A stretch of 64,000 nt of DNA from Amycolatopsis balhimycina FH 1894 (GTDB lineage Bacteria; Actinomycetota; Actinomycetes; Mycobacteriales; Pseudonocardiaceae), in the NCBI RefSeq assembly GCF_000384295.1, contig NZ_KB913037.1, positions 3,272,649 to 3,336,648 on the forward strand, written 5' to 3'. Under the pieces are notes generated by a model. It was not told the DNA's origin. It saw nothing but the letters and a program-made list of their open reading frames with translations, and searched no databases. Both the position numbers and the translations under genes were made by a program. Of this stretch, positions 17,534 to 26,830 are shown piece by piece. Every line of letters starts with the position of its first letter. The stretch's first letter is position 1.

Positions 17534-19767
17534 CACTGCTCCGTCTTCGGATCGGCCGCGACCCGGTGCCGGGCCGCGCGCATGCCGCTGTAGTGCCGGG
17601 AAAGGTTGTTCCGCACCGCGGCGGGATCGCGGAAGGACGTGTCCGCCGGCTTCGGCTGCCGCGGGGCCACCGAGCCCGGCGCGAGCTGCGCACCCGGCTG
17701 CCGGGTCGGCAGGCCCGAGTCGGTGAACTCGACGTCGTCCAGGGTGCCGACCGCGGCCTCCGCGGCCAGCCGGACCTGGTCGGCCGGGGACGTCCAGCCC
17801 CCGGGCGCCGCCGGTTTCGCGGGGGCTTCCGCGAACCAGTGCGACAGCATCTGGTCGAAGATCGGCGTCGGCATCGGCGTGTGCTCCGTGCCGGCGGACG
17901 GCACGGGACCGGGTTCTTCGACGGGCCACCGCGGTTCGAGCTCGTGCCGGGCGGCGCCGTTGACCGCCGGGGCGAGCGCGGGCAGCCCGGGCCGCGCCGG
18001 CAGGTCGACCAGGATCAGCACACCGGGGACGTGCACGCTGGCGGTGATGCCGGCGCTGGCGGTCCGCGTGGTCGTGGGCCGCAGCCGGACGGTGATCCCG
18101 TGCGAGGCGGCCAGCCTGCTGACCACGAACAGGCCCATCCGGCGGGTGGTTTCCGGGCTCACCGCCGCCCCGGCCGCCAGCCGGGCGTTCGCCGCTTCGA
18201 GGTCTTCGCGGCTCATGCCGAGCCCGACGTCGACGACCTCGATCAGCAGGCCGCCGTCGAAGCCGCGGTCGGCGGTGAGCACGACCTGCTCGTCCGGCGG
18301 GGACGAGCGGATGGCGTTCTCCAGCAGCTCGGCGAGGATGTGCACGACGTCGGCCGCGGCCTCGGACTGCACCGACCCGCGCGGCGCGTTGCCGAGCGTG
18401 ACGCGCTGGTAGTCCTTGACCTCCGACGTCGCGGCCCGCAGCAGCTCGACCGTCGCGACCGGCCCGACGTCGCGGCGGACCGGCCGCCCGCCCGCGAGGA
18501 CCTGCAGGTTCTCGCCGTTGCGCCGCAGCCGGGTGGCGATGTGGTCGATCTGGAACAGCTCGGCCAGCCGCTGCGGGTCCTGCTCGTCGGCTTCGAGGTC
18601 CTCGATCACCGACAGCTGCAGTTCCACCAGCGACTGGCTGCGCCGCGACAGCGTCATGAACATCTCGCTGACCTGGATCCGCATCTCGGCCTGCTCGCCG
18701 ACGGCCAGGCGCACCGCCTGCCGGTGCATGTCGTCGAAGGCGCGCGCGAGCTGCCCGATCTCCTCCTCGGAGTCGACCGGGAGCGGTGCGGTCGCCCGCC
18801 AGTCGACGTCGTCGCCGTCCCGGATGCGCTCGATCGTGGCGGGCAGCCGCCGGCGGGCGGTGTCGAGCGCGGCCGTGTGCAGCCGCCGGATCGGGGCGAC
18901 CACCGACCGGGCCACGGCGAGAGCGATGGCGAGGGCGCCGAGCAGGGAAGCGAGCACCAGCGCGGCGTCGCGCAGCGCGTCGGACCGGGCGAGGTTGGTC
19001 TGCACGCCGACCGCGTCCGAAAGCGTCTTCACCTGCTCGGCCAGGATGGTGCCGAGCACGGCGCGCTTCGCCGCGGGTCCGCCGGCGCCGGAGCTGGTCG
19101 CCGCGGCGAACCGGGCCGCCGCCGCGCCGGCGGGCAGCGCCCGGCGGATCTGGCCGGTCAGCACGGTTTCTTCGGCGACGGCGGCCGCCAGCGCGTCCAC
19201 CGGATTCCCGGCGAGCGCTTCCTGGCCGGCGAGACCGGTCCGCAGTTGTACCAATGCTTCGGCAACGGCGGCCGCGGCGTCGAGATCGGTATTCCCGGCC
19301 TGCCGGACGACCCCGGCGATCAGTTCGCTGAGCGACACGGTGAAGTCGTGGTACACGGCGGTTTTCCCCGCTTGGGAACCGGTCTGCTGCCGCAGGCCGG
19401 CCAATTTACCCAGCTGATCTTCCAATGTCCGCGACAGCTGGAGGTTGAGCCGCGAAAATGCGGCGTCGTGGCGGACCGAAGCGGCTTTCGCGTCGACCGC
19501 GGCGGTCTGGGCGGCTCCGCCGTCGTGGATCATCTCGTCGTCGACGAGCCCGGCGAGTTCGGAAATCCCTTGCACGACCGGCATTTGATCGCGCACGGCG
19601 CTCAGCCCGCCCGCCTGGGCGAGCTCGGCCTGCACGCGTCCGCCTGCCAGCAGCAATGCGACCAGGACGGGCAGCAACAGCACCACGGAGATCTTGGTGC
19701 GCAACCGCCAGCTGCCCGGATTCCAGGACGCGGTGGAACGACGGGAGGGGGGTTCGGCTTCTTTCAT
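17533..19767 (-). CDS. cvnA: Conservon sensor kinase-like protein (CvnA)
   Basis: A 744-residue membrane protein. One membrane segment lies near residues 24-44 ([18 protein letters not shown]), an extracytoplasmic nitrate-sensor-like helical region follows, a second segment is near 310-330 ([18 protein letters not shown]), then HAMP (VVAPIRRLH) and an HATPase domain with [18 protein letters not shown] (N box), VVDVGLGMS (G1) and [15 protein letters not shown] (G2). The canonical phospho-His is not evident, as in other CvnA proteins. The C-terminus is Pro-rich. ATG 19767 has no strong ribosome site; longer forms up to 19929 remain possible. Confidence 0.85.
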   Translation of the reverse strand: MKEAEPPSRRSTASWNPGSWRLRTKISVVLLLPVLVALLLAGGRVQAELAQAGGLSAVRDQMPVVQGISELAGLVDDEMIHDGGAAQTAAVDAKAASVRHDAAFSRLNLQLSRTLEDQLGKLAGLRQQTGSQAGKTAVYHDFTVSLSELIAGVVRQAGNTDLDAAAAVAEALVQLRTGLAGQEALAGNPVDALAAAVAEETVLTGQIRRALPAGAAAARFAAATSSGAGGPAAKRAVLGTILAEQVKTLSDAVGVQTNLARSDALRDAALVLASLLGALAIALAVARSVVAPIRRLHTAALDTARRRLPATIERIRDGDDVDWRATAPLPVDSEEEIGQLARAFDDMHRQAVRLAVGEQAEMRIQVSEMFMTLSRRSQSLVELQLSVIEDLEADEQDPQRLAELFQIDHIATRLRRNGENLQVLAGGRPVRRDVGPVATVELLRAATSEVKDYQRVTLGNAPRGSVQSEAAADVVHILAELLENAIRSSPPDEQVVLTADRGFDGGLLIEVVDVGLGMSREDLEAANARLAAGAAVSPETTRRMGLFVVSRLAASHGITVRLRPTTTRTASAGITASVHVPGVLILVDLPARPGLPALAPAVNGAARHELEPRWPVEEPGPVPSAGTEHTPMPTPIFDQMLSHWFAEAPAKPAAPGGWTSPADQVRLAAEAAVGTLDDVEFTDSGLPTRQPGAQLAPGSVAPRQPKPADTSFRDPAAVRNNLSRHYSGMRAARHRVAADPKTEQ

Positions 19768-20052
19768 CGGTGGCGTGGCTCGATTCGTACCGGTGGCCCG
19801 AGAACGATTTCTGGTTCTTTTTCCGCGGAATTCAGCCGACGACGTAACCCCGGGGACCGCAGTGTTGTCAAGGAACACCGGCCGTTTCCCCCGTACGCAC
19901 CAGCTACGCAGGGTGAACTGCCACGGCACGGCTTTTTACCCTTGCGGAGGGTGAAGAAGACGCGCGAATCGCACGGAATTCCCGGCCGGGTCCGTGAATT
20001 TCCGGCACCGGCGCGTCGGGGTGCCCGGACGGCCCGGGCTACGCTCGGGGTG

Positions 20053-21012
20053 ATGTTGAACGTGCACTTCACGGAAGCCGACCTGGCGAAGGTGTCCATC
20101 GCCGAGGACGCCGACCCGATGTGGGAGCTGCTGATGAGCAGCTACCGGATCCGGCGGCCGGAAGGCGAGCCGCTTTTCGGCCGGTGGCGCCGGGGATCAC
20201 GCTCCGCGGTCCCGGAGTCGGGCCGGCTGCTCATGTCGGCCGTCCCGCCGTACGGCTACTGCCCCGACTTCCTCACCCCGGCCGGGGCCCGCACGATCGG
20301 CGAAGGGGTCTCGGCGGTGCTCGAAACCCCGGAGCCGACGCTGGCCGCCGACGTCGCCGAGCTCACGGCGCAGGGCACCCGCGTCCCGCCGTGGCTGCGC
20401 CGCCTCGCCGACGGCGAGTCCCGCGAACTGCGCCGGCTCGGCACGGCCCTGCACGACTACTACCGCCAGTGCGTGGCTCCCGACTGGGCGGCGATGCGCC
20501 ACGCGGTCGCCCGCGACCGCCGCCGGCTGCAGACGAACCTCGACCGCGGCGGCCCCCAGCTGCTGCTCTCGACGCTGCACCCGGACATCACGTGGACCCC
20601 GCCGGTGCTGCGGGTGCGCTTCCCGATCGAGCAGGAACTGCACCTCAACGGCCGCGGGCTCCGGCTGATCCCGGCGTTCTTCGCGCACGGCATGCCGACG
20701 ACGTACAAGGACCCGGGCCTGCCCCCGGCGCTGGTCTATTCGATCAGCCACGCACGCTTCGACAAAGACGCGGAGCCGGGCCCGTCACTGGCGGCGCTGC
20801 TCGGCCAGACGCGGGCCAGAGTGCTCATGACCACGGCGATCACGCGCTGCAACACGAGCGAGCTGGCCGAGCTGACGGGCATCTCCCCGGCGACGGCGAG
20901 CCAGCACGCGTCGGTCCTGCGGGCGAGCGGGCTGATCACCAGCGCCCGGTCGGGCAAGTCACAGATCCACGAGATCACCCCGCTCGGCCTGGCGATCATC
21001 CGGGCGAGCTGA
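20053..21012 (+). CDS. ArsR-like winged-helix transcriptional regulator
   Basis: A 319-residue protein. About 240 N-terminal residues form an actinobacterial domain of unknown ligand (PPWLRRLADGESRELRRLG, then PVLRVRFPIEQELHLNGRG). The C-terminal winged helix (about 255-319) has LAELTGISPATASQHASVL as the recognition region, typical of ArsR-type repressors. No metal-binding Cys pair is seen. It is divergent from the conservon with 285 nt between, in which I see only a small ACCCTtgcggAGGGT hairpin. Target genes are unknown. Confidence 0.8.
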   Translation: MLNVHFTEADLAKVSIAEDADPMWELLMSSYRIRRPEGEPLFGRWRRGSRSAVPESGRLLMSAVPPYGYCPDFLTPAGARTIGEGVSAVLETPEPTLAADVAELTAQGTRVPPWLRRLADGESRELRRLGTALHDYYRQCVAPDWAAMRHAVARDRRRLQTNLDRGGPQLLLSTLHPDITWTPPVLRVRFPIEQELHLNGRGLRLIPAFFAHGMPTTYKDPGLPPALVYSISHARFDKDAEPGPSLAALLGQTRARVLMTTAITRCNTSELAELTGISPATASQHASVLRASGLITSARSGKSQIHEITPLGLAIIRAS

Positions 21013-21040
21013 CCGGCCGGCGGCGTGTTAGCCTGTCGCC

Positions 21041-21091
21041 GTGCAGCGCCTGATGTCGTCCTCGCGACTCGTAACCCGGCGCGCCGGCTGA
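21041..21091 (+). other. Possible leader peptide (16 codons) with hairpin
   Basis: A short reading frame, VQRLMSSSRLVTRRAG, starts at GTG 21041, six nt after a -10-like TAGCCT (21029-21034), as in leaderless actinobacterial genes. Its end overlaps a perfect 9-bp stem, CGCGCCGGC (21080-21088) with GCCGGCGCG (21100-21108). A shifted frame reads RRLNQVAGALCRR, similar to Cys-containing leader peptides of actinobacteria. No U tract follows. Attenuation of the downstream ACT-like gene is a guess. Confidence 0.3.
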
Positions 21092-21192
21092 ACCAGGTCG
21101 CCGGCGCGCTGTGTCGGCGACCGCGGATTCGCGGCCCTTTCAGGCGGACCTGGCCCCGACTCCCTCCCGTACCGAAACCGTGGAGATCAGCC

Positions 21193-21474
21193 ATGTCCAG
21201 CACCACTTCCTTCGCCGTTCCCGCTCCCCGTTCCGCGCTGCTGCTGCGGCGCCGGATAGCCACCTACTTCGTCGGCGGTGTCGAGCAGGTCCCCGGTCTC
21301 GTCGGCGCGCTGGCTCAGGACGGCCGTCTCGTGCACGAGCTTTCCGTCGACATCCGGGACGGCGTCCGCGAAAGCAGCATGGTCTGCGCCGTCCTGCTGG
21401 CCGGCGACGAGATCGAGCCGCTGCTCGACCGGCTGCGCGCGCTGCCGTCGGTCGTCTCCTCCGAGCTCGCCTGA
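21193..21474 (+). CDS. Small ACT-like protein of unknown function
   Basis: A 93-residue protein. Its core FVGGVEQVPGLVGALAQDGR ... ELSVDIRDGVRESSMVCAV ... LDRLRALPSVVSSEL has the strand-helix-strand-strand-helix-strand order of an ACT domain, similar in size to the small IlvM-type subunit of acetolactate synthase. No catalytic subunit is encoded nearby, so binding of a small ligand is only a suggestion. The ATG follows GGAGATCAGCC. A short leader frame and hairpin lie 100-150 nt upstream. Confidence 0.55.
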   Translation: MSSTTSFAVPAPRSALLLRRRIATYFVGGVEQVPGLVGALAQDGRLVHELSVDIRDGVRESSMVCAVLLAGDEIEPLLDRLRALPSVVSSELA

Positions 21475-21479
21475 CACCG

Positions 21480-21494
21480 GTTGGCGGCGCCAAC
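21480..21494. promoter_or_regulatory. Palindrome at the marR promoter
   Basis: GTTGGC-GGC-GCCAAC is a perfect 6-bp inverted repeat just upstream of a -10-like TAGGCT (21499-21504), which is 6 nt before the GTG start. Position and symmetry fit an autoregulatory MarR operator. Confidence 0.5.
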
Positions 21495-21510
21495 GATGTA
21501 GGCTGCCCGC

Positions 21511-21951
21511 GTGGACGAAGCCCCCGCCCGCATGACCGCGAAGCCGAGCTGGCTGCTCACCCAGCTGGCCGTGCACGCCCACCGGCTGGCCTCGGCGGGT
21601 TTCGCCGCGGCGGACGCGCGCGGGTACCACTTCCGCATCCTCTCCGCCCTCGCCGAGTTCGGACCGGCCAGCCAAGCCGGCCTCGGTCGCCGGTGCAGCA
21701 TGGACCGCAGCGACGTCGTCGCGGCGATCAACGAGCTGGCCGAGCGGGCGTTCGTCGAGCGGACACCGGATCCGGACGACCGCAGGCGCAACATCGTCCG
21801 CCTCACCAAGGCGGGCGACCGGCAGCTGCGGCGGCTGGACCAGGCACTCGAGCAGGCGCAGGACGAACTCCTCGGCCCGCTCACGGCCGAGGACCGGCAG
21901 GTCTTGACCGGTCTGCTCACCCGCCTGCTGCACCACCACCAGCGAGGCTGA
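21511..21951 (+). CDS. MarR-family transcriptional regulator
   Basis: A 146-residue MarR protein with the winged-helix core FGPASQAGLGRRCSMDRSD, the recognition helix VVAAINELAERAFVERT and the wing DPDDRRRNIVRLT. It would act as a dimer and probably represses itself through the palindrome upstream. GTG 21511 looks leaderless. No divergent or downstream target gene is obvious: it is followed by hairpin A and then a convergent gene. Confidence 0.88.
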   Translation: MDEAPARMTAKPSWLLTQLAVHAHRLASAGFAAADARGYHFRILSALAEFGPASQAGLGRRCSMDRSDVVAAINELAERAFVERTPDPDDRRRNIVRLTKAGDRQLRRLDQALEQAQDELLGPLTAEDRQVLTGLLTRLLHHHQRG

Positions 21952-21991
21952 CGCGCCGTCAGGGGCGGCGGCCGACGCGGTGACGTACACC

Positions 21992-22050
21992 AAAGCCGTG
22001 AATGGCACATCGAGAGACATAGAGTCCCTCAATGTGCCATTCACGGCTTT
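21992..22050. repeat. Hairpin repeat family A, copy 1
   Basis: A 59-nt inverted repeat between the convergent marR and GAF-ANTAR genes. Outer arms AAAGCC/GGCTTT flank the conserved GTGAATGGCACAT ... ATGTGCCATTCAC. The inner stem is imperfect (CGAGAGAC against GTCCCTCA), so this copy has decayed compared with the one at 54.4 kb. The A- and T-rich ends allow termination in both directions. Confidence 0.85.
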
Positions 22051-22066
22051 ACACAGGTGGTCGGCG

Positions 22067-22789
22067 CTAGGACCGCGGCCCGCCGTCGGCGGAGCTCATC
22101 CGCTTCGTGAAGCGGGCCGCCACGTCGCGGAGCTTGATGTTCGTGTGCTGGGACTCGACGATCAGCCGCTGCATCGCCGTGTCCTCGTTCACCCGGTGGA
22201 TCAGCATCAGCATGCCCTTCGCCTGCTCGATCACCGCGCGCGTCTCCATCGCGTTGCGGAGCTCGTCGGCGAGCCGGCGGGCCTCGCGGTAGCGGCGGGT
22301 CAGCCGCAGGACCGTCTCCACGCAGAGGGTGAACAGGCGCAGCACCTTCGTGTCGAACTCGTGGTAGCCGTGGGTCTCGAACCCGAACAGCGTGATCGCG
22401 CCGACCAGGGTGTCGTCCACGCGCAGCGGGACCGCCAGGTAGCTGCCCACGCCGAGCCCCTTCGCCGCGGCGACGAAGTCGGGCCACTGACCGCCCGGTT
22501 CGCCGACCGCGACCCGCACGACCTCGCCGGTGAGCGCCGCGAGCAGGCCGGGACCGTCGCCCGCCGCGTACTGGACGTCGTCGATGCGCCGGGCGCGCTC
22601 GTCGGTGAAGGCCGCGGTCTGCGTCACCCCGTCGCGGACGACCATGATGCTGGCCAGGTCCGCGTCCGGGACCACGCGGACCGCTTCGCCGCAGACCGCG
22701 TCGAGCAGACCGGGCGTGTCGGACATCGATTCGAGGACCCCGACGAGATCCGCCAGGACGGCGTTCAGCTCGTCGACCCGCTCCGCCAT
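22067..22789 (-). CDS. GAF-ANTAR antiterminator/regulator
   Basis: A 240-residue protein: a GAF domain (about 20-160; GLGVGSYLAVPLRVDDTLVG is the family core) followed by an ANTAR RNA-binding domain (about 170-230; ETRAVIEQAKGMLMLIHRVN). ANTAR proteins bind tandem hairpins in nascent RNA and prevent termination. The GAF part probably senses a small ligand or redox state. The start is uncertain: TTG 22810 has a better ribosome site (GGGAGGGG) than ATG 22789, and ATG 22879 is also in frame. It is not in an obvious operon. Confidence 0.85.
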   Translation of the reverse strand: MAERVDELNAVLADLVGVLESMSDTPGLLDAVCGEAVRVVPDADLASIMVVRDGVTQTAAFTDERARRIDDVQYAAGDGPGLLAALTGEVVRVAVGEPGGQWPDFVAAAKGLGVGSYLAVPLRVDDTLVGAITLFGFETHGYHEFDTKVLRLFTLCVETVLRLTRRYREARRLADELRNAMETRAVIEQAKGMLMLIHRVNEDTAMQRLIVESQHTNIKLRDVAARFTKRMSSADGGPRS

Positions 22790-22994
22790 GCCGTCGCCAG
22801 TGGTCGGCAAGGCCCACCCCTCCCATGCGTCAAGCGGCGAGCACGGGGATAGCTCGCCAGCAGCGTCAACAGAGACCACCGCTGGCGTTTCAACGGGTCC
22901 GGCCGAATTCTACCGGCCGCGGGTGCCCGGTTTGACGTCGGCCGCGCCGGGTAGCCGCCACGACCCGCTGAAACCCGCCTGACCCCCGGAAGCC

Positions 22995-23041
22995 GTGAAG
23001 GCCACCTTCAGGAACTACAAGTTCCTCAAGGTGGCCTTCAC
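22995..23041. repeat. Hairpin repeat family B, copy 1
   Basis: A 47-nt inverted repeat, 12 nt past the GH30 stop on the minus strand. The 22-nt arms begin GTGAAGGCCACCTT and end AAGGTGGCCTTCAC, with loop ACA and one mismatch in the stem. The outer flanks do not pair here, unlike the copy at 45.7 kb. It probably ends the arabinogalactan operon. Confidence 0.85.
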
Positions 23042-23053
23042 GAACGTGCAGGG

Positions 23054-25039
23054 TCAGCGGGCGACGGCCTGCCAGCGCTGGTTCGGCCCGTTGGTCGGCT
23101 TGTAGAGGCCGATCCGCGCACCGTCCTCACGGGACTCGCTGGTGACGTCGAGGAGCTGGCCGCTCGCCGCGTTGACGAACGTCCAGGTGCCGTCGCCGGT
23201 GGTGGACAGCGTCCACTCCGCCGCCGGGTCGCACGTTCCCGCCGCGGCCAGTGTCACCGCGCCGCCGGCGGTGCCGAGCACCTGACCCGTGCCCGCGTTG
23301 GTGATGGTGAACCGGTCGCGGTTGCCGTAGCGGCCCGTGCGGTCGGTGAGCGTCCAGCGCTGCGCGGGCGCCGAAGCGTCCGTCGTGCGCTGCACCAGCG
23401 AGCCGTTCTCCGCGGAGAGGGACTTGCCGCTCTGCACACCGGTGAAGGTGAACGGCTTGCCGGAGCCGAGGCCCGTGCCGGCCGCCGTCGACGAGACGCC
23501 GTCGACGAGGAAGCTGGTCACCGAACGCGCCGGCACCCGCAGCGTGGCGTGCGAAGCCGTCACCTTCACCGGCTTGCCGCGCTGCAGCGCGCCGTTGACG
23601 TCGGTGACGACCGGCGTCACCGAGGCGCCGGGCCGGACGTTGCGGAAGCCGGACAGGTCCAGCGTGACGTCCTGCGCGTCGGTGCCCGGGTTGGTGTGCA
23701 CGACCGTCGTCAGGTCCTCGCCGCGCATCGCGGCCGTCGACGCGGTGTCGTCCACCCCGACCAGCCGGTCACCCGGCTTGATGTAGTGGGTGAAGTTGCG
23801 CATCGTGTTGAACTTCGTGTTCGTCTTGATCTGGCAGGTCGCCAGGGTGGCGTTCTTCGGGCAGTCGAACGGGACCTGGATCTCGCCCCAGTTCATCCCG
23901 GCCGCGGACTCGCCACCGGGCTTCATGTTGTTGTAGTCCTCGATCGGCTGCCAGCTCACCCACGCACTCGGCTCGAGCAGGCGCAGGTCGTCGGTGATCT
24001 GCTTGGCCATCCCGAGGCCGGGGTCCATGTCCGTGAAGTCCTGGCGGTCCAGCCAGCTGCCGCCGACCTCGCTCATCCACAACGGCTTGGCCGCGCCCTT
24101 GGCCAGGTCACGCGGGACCGGCCGGTTGCCGGTGCCGTAGGTGTGCACGTTCAGCCGGCCCGCCGCCGCGCGGGCGTCAGGCGACCAGCCGGCCCAGTCC
24201 GCGGCGAAGATGTCCGGGTTGGTCTCGTCGGGCGCGGAGACGATCGCCCGCGAGCCGGCCGCCTTCAGCGCGTCGGCCATCGCCGGGATCAGCTGCGCCT
24301 GGACCGACGGCCCGATGTGCGCGCCTTCCTGCCGTCCGCCGGTCGGGTTACCGTCGGCGCCGAGGGTGGTCTTCCAGTAGTTCGTGTTGGGCTCGTTCAT
24401 CGGGTTCACCGACGAGAACTTGATGCCGTGCGCACGTTCGAGGGTGCGCACGGCCTGCGTCAGGTACGCGGTGAAGTCGCCGATCTTGTCCGCGCGCAGC
24501 TGTTCGTCGGTGGCGTTCAAGCCACCCGAGACGTACCCCGACGTCGTCTGGAAGTACGGCGGCGAGTTGCTGAACGCCTCCCACTTCGTGACGCGGTTCT
24601 TGATCTTGTCCAGCCACCAGCGCTGGTTCGGGTCGGCCTTGGGGTCGAACTCGGCCGGGTTGCCAGGCGTCCACCAGTCCTTGTCGGCGCGGGTGGTGCC
24701 GGCCGGCGCCTTCCACCAGCCCGGGACCGCGGCGCCCGGCCGCAGGTACGCCGGGACGTCGAGGGCGTTGCCGCCGCCGATGTTGAACCGGGCGATGTTC
24801 AGGTTCAGCCCGTCGGGCCCGAAGACCAGGTCCGCCAGCTTGTTCCGGACGGCGTCGGGGTAGCCGCCGGTCGCCTCGGCCATCCACGCCAGGCTGGCGC
24901 CCCAGCCGTCGAACGACTGCTGCCGGTAGGTGGGATCCGGCTTGACGGTCACCGCGGTGGCCGCTTCCGCCGGTGCGGCGGCCAACCCGGTCGCCACGAT
25001 TGGTACACAAAGGACGGTGAGCAAACGCCGCAAGTTCAT
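23054..25039 (-). CDS. Secreted GH30 endo-beta-1,6-galactanase with C-terminal ricin-type lectin domain
   Basis: A 661-residue exported enzyme: signal peptide (about 1-27, ending PAEAA), GH30 catalytic region (about 30-510) with the acid/base in NPMNEPN (Glu216) and the nucleophile in WMSEVGG (Glu324), then a ricin/CBM13-type beta-trefoil (about 525-661; QSGKSLSAENGS, GTGQVLGTAGG, SGQLLDVTSE). This layout matches actinomycete endo-beta-1,6-galactanases, which cut the side chains of type II arabinogalactan. It is the last gene of the locus; 36 nt separate it from the GH35 gene. Confidence 0.88.
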   Translation of the reverse strand: MNLRRLLTVLCVPIVATGLAAAPAEAATAVTVKPDPTYRQQSFDGWGASLAWMAEATGGYPDAVRNKLADLVFGPDGLNLNIARFNIGGGNALDVPAYLRPGAAVPGWWKAPAGTTRADKDWWTPGNPAEFDPKADPNQRWWLDKIKNRVTKWEAFSNSPPYFQTTSGYVSGGLNATDEQLRADKIGDFTAYLTQAVRTLERAHGIKFSSVNPMNEPNTNYWKTTLGADGNPTGGRQEGAHIGPSVQAQLIPAMADALKAAGSRAIVSAPDETNPDIFAADWAGWSPDARAAAGRLNVHTYGTGNRPVPRDLAKGAAKPLWMSEVGGSWLDRQDFTDMDPGLGMAKQITDDLRLLEPSAWVSWQPIEDYNNMKPGGESAAGMNWGEIQVPFDCPKNATLATCQIKTNTKFNTMRNFTHYIKPGDRLVGVDDTASTAAMRGEDLTTVVHTNPGTDAQDVTLDLSGFRNVRPGASVTPVVTDVNGALQRGKPVKVTASHATLRVPARSVTSFLVDGVSSTAAGTGLGSGKPFTFTGVQSGKSLSAENGSLVQRTTDASAPAQRWTLTDRTGRYGNRDRFTITNAGTGQVLGTAGGAVTLAAAGTCDPAAEWTLSTTGDGTWTFVNAASGQLLDVTSESREDGARIGLYKPTNGPNQRWQAVAR

Positions 25040-25075
25040 CGTCGAACTGCCCTTCGGTGCGGTGGGGACTCTTTC

Positions 25076-26830
25076 TCAGGCCTCGGTGTGGCCCAGCAGC
25101 GGCCGCGGCACGAACCGGGCCGCCGGGTCGAGCATCGTGCCGAGTTCGAGCACGACGAGTTCGTTGGCGCCGGCCCGGACCACCGGGCGCGGCACGTACA
25201 ACGTCCGTTGCGGACCGCGCCGCCAGTACCGGCCGAGCGCGAACCCGTTCAGCCACGCGACGCCCTTGCCCCACTCCCCGGTGTCGAGGAAGAGGTCGGC
25301 GGGCTCGTCGACCTCGATCTCGGCGCGCAGCACCACCGGCCCGGCCACCGCGCCCACCACGGACTCCGGCGACGAAGGCCGCAGCGATGGCAGCGCGGCC
25401 AGCTCGAACGGCAGCACGTCCCAGCCGGTCAGCGGCTCGCCGTGCAGCGACGCCCCGCCGATGATGCCCTTCGCCTCGCCGATGCGCGGGCCGTAGTCGA
25501 CGCGGCCCTGGTCCTCGACCAGCACCAGCAGCTCGCCACGGGCCCGCGGCAGCGGGATCGCGCGCTCGTGGTGGTCCCGGGACAGGGTTCCCACGAGGTC
25601 GCCGTCGAAGAACACCGTGGCGCGGTCACGGACCTCGCCGAAGGTCAGCACGCCGGGCCGATCGCCCTCGACGGCACAGCGCAGGAGCGCGAGCTGCGGC
25701 ATCGGGGTGAGGTCGTCGAACACGGGCAGCTCCTCGTGGAACTCCCAGGTGCCCCAGCGGTCCGGTGCGTCGAGCAGCCGGACGGGATCGCGCAGCACCC
25801 CGGCGGGCGTCGGCGCGGGCCGTGCCGGCGGCGGCACGGAATCCGGCACCTTGTGGTAGCGGGCGATCACGTCGCGGAAGGCGTGGTACTTCGGCGTCGG
25901 GTCGCCGGCTTCGTCCAGCGGCGCGTCGTAGTCGTAGGACGTGACCAGCGGCTGGTAGACGCCCTTGTCGTTGGCGCCGTTGGTGAGGCCGAAGTTGGTG
26001 CCGCCGTGGAACATGTACAGGTTGACCGACGCGCCCGCGGCGAGCAGCACGTCGAGCTCCGCCGCCGAGTCCGCGGCCGCGGTGGTGTGGTGGTGCGCGC
26101 CCCAGTGGTCGAACCAGCCGTTCCAGAACTCGCTGCACATCAGCGGCCCGGTCGGCTGGTGCTCCCGCAGGATCGCCAGCCGCCCCTCGGCGCCGGAGCC
26201 GAACGACGCGGTGCGGTGCAGCCCGTCGAGGCTGCCCGCCTCGAGCATCTCCGGCGTCGGCTGGTCCACTGTGGTCAGTGGCACGGTGATTCCCGATTCG
26301 CGCGTGTGCTCGGCAAGCGCTTTCAGGTAGCGCTTGTCGTCGCCGAACGCGCCGTACTCGTTCTCGACCTGGACCAGCAGCACCGGTCCCCCGCGGTCGA
26401 TCTGGTGCGGGACGACGACTTCGTACACCTTCGTGAGGTACTCGCGCACCGCGTCCAGGTACTTCGGCTCGTACCGGCGGACCCCGACCGACGGGTCGCG
26501 GAACAGCCACGCCGGCAGCCCGCCGTTGTCCCATTCGGCGCAGATGTACGGACCGGGCCGCACGATCGCGTACATCCCGGCGTCGGCGACGAGCCGCAGG
26601 AAGCGGTCGAGGTCGAGCCCGCCGGAGAGGTCGAACGTGCCGGGCTCGGGGGCGTGCGCGTTCCACGGCACGTACGTCTCGATGGTGTTGAGCCCCATCC
26701 GCCGCGCCTTGTCGATCCGGTCGGCCCACAGTTCCGGGTGCACCCGGAAGTAGTGCAGGGCACCGGACAGGATGCGGAACGGACGGCCGTCGAGCAGGAA
26801 GTCGGTTTCCCCGATGGCGAACTCAGGCAT
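25076..26830 (-). CDS. GH35 beta-galactosidase
   Basis: A 584-residue GH35 enzyme with no signal peptide, hence probably cytosolic. The TIM barrel shows GALHYFRVHPE, NTIETYVPWNAHAP, GPYICAEWDNGGLPAWL, the acid/base Glu158 in QVENEYG and the nucleophile Glu234 in MCSEFWNGWFDHWG. The C-terminal part (about 380-584) is the usual pair of jelly-roll domains (WGKGVAWLNGFALGRYW). It would remove galactose from imported beta-galacto-oligosaccharides. It overlaps the GH51 gene by 8 nt. Confidence 0.93.
   Translation of the reverse strand: MPEFAIGETDFLLDGRPFRILSGALHYFRVHPELWADRIDKARRMGLNTIETYVPWNAHAPEPGTFDLSGGLDLDRFLRLVADAGMYAIVRPGPYICAEWDNGGLPAWLFRDPSVGVRRYEPKYLDAVREYLTKVYEVVVPHQIDRGGPVLLVQVENEYGAFGDDKRYLKALAEHTRESGITVPLTTVDQPTPEMLEAGSLDGLHRTASFGSGAEGRLAILREHQPTGPLMCSEFWNGWFDHWGAHHHTTAAADSAAELDVLLAAGASVNLYMFHGGTNFGLTNGANDKGVYQPLVTSYDYDAPLDEAGDPTPKYHAFRDVIARYHKVPDSVPPPARPAPTPAGVLRDPVRLLDAPDRWGTWEFHEELPVFDDLTPMPQLALLRCAVEGDRPGVLTFGEVRDRATVFFDGDLVGTLSRDHHERAIPLPRARGELLVLVEDQGRVDYGPRIGEAKGIIGGASLHGEPLTGWDVLPFELAALPSLRPSSPESVVGAVAGPVVLRAEIEVDEPADLFLDTGEWGKGVAWLNGFALGRYWRRGPQRTLYVPRPVVRAGANELVVLELGTMLDPAARFVPRPLLGHTEA

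Noticed and set aside
17566..20052. Plus-strand open frame running into the wHTH regulator gene
   Set aside because: Upstream of ATG 20053 it is the antisense of the conservon sensor gene with no family pattern; only the last 319 codons form a real protein.
21980..22060. Short peptides encoded by the hairpin repeats (VNGTLRD, VKATLRN, MNDSF strings)
   Set aside because: They have no ribosome sites or separate start context and are explained by the palindromic DNA.
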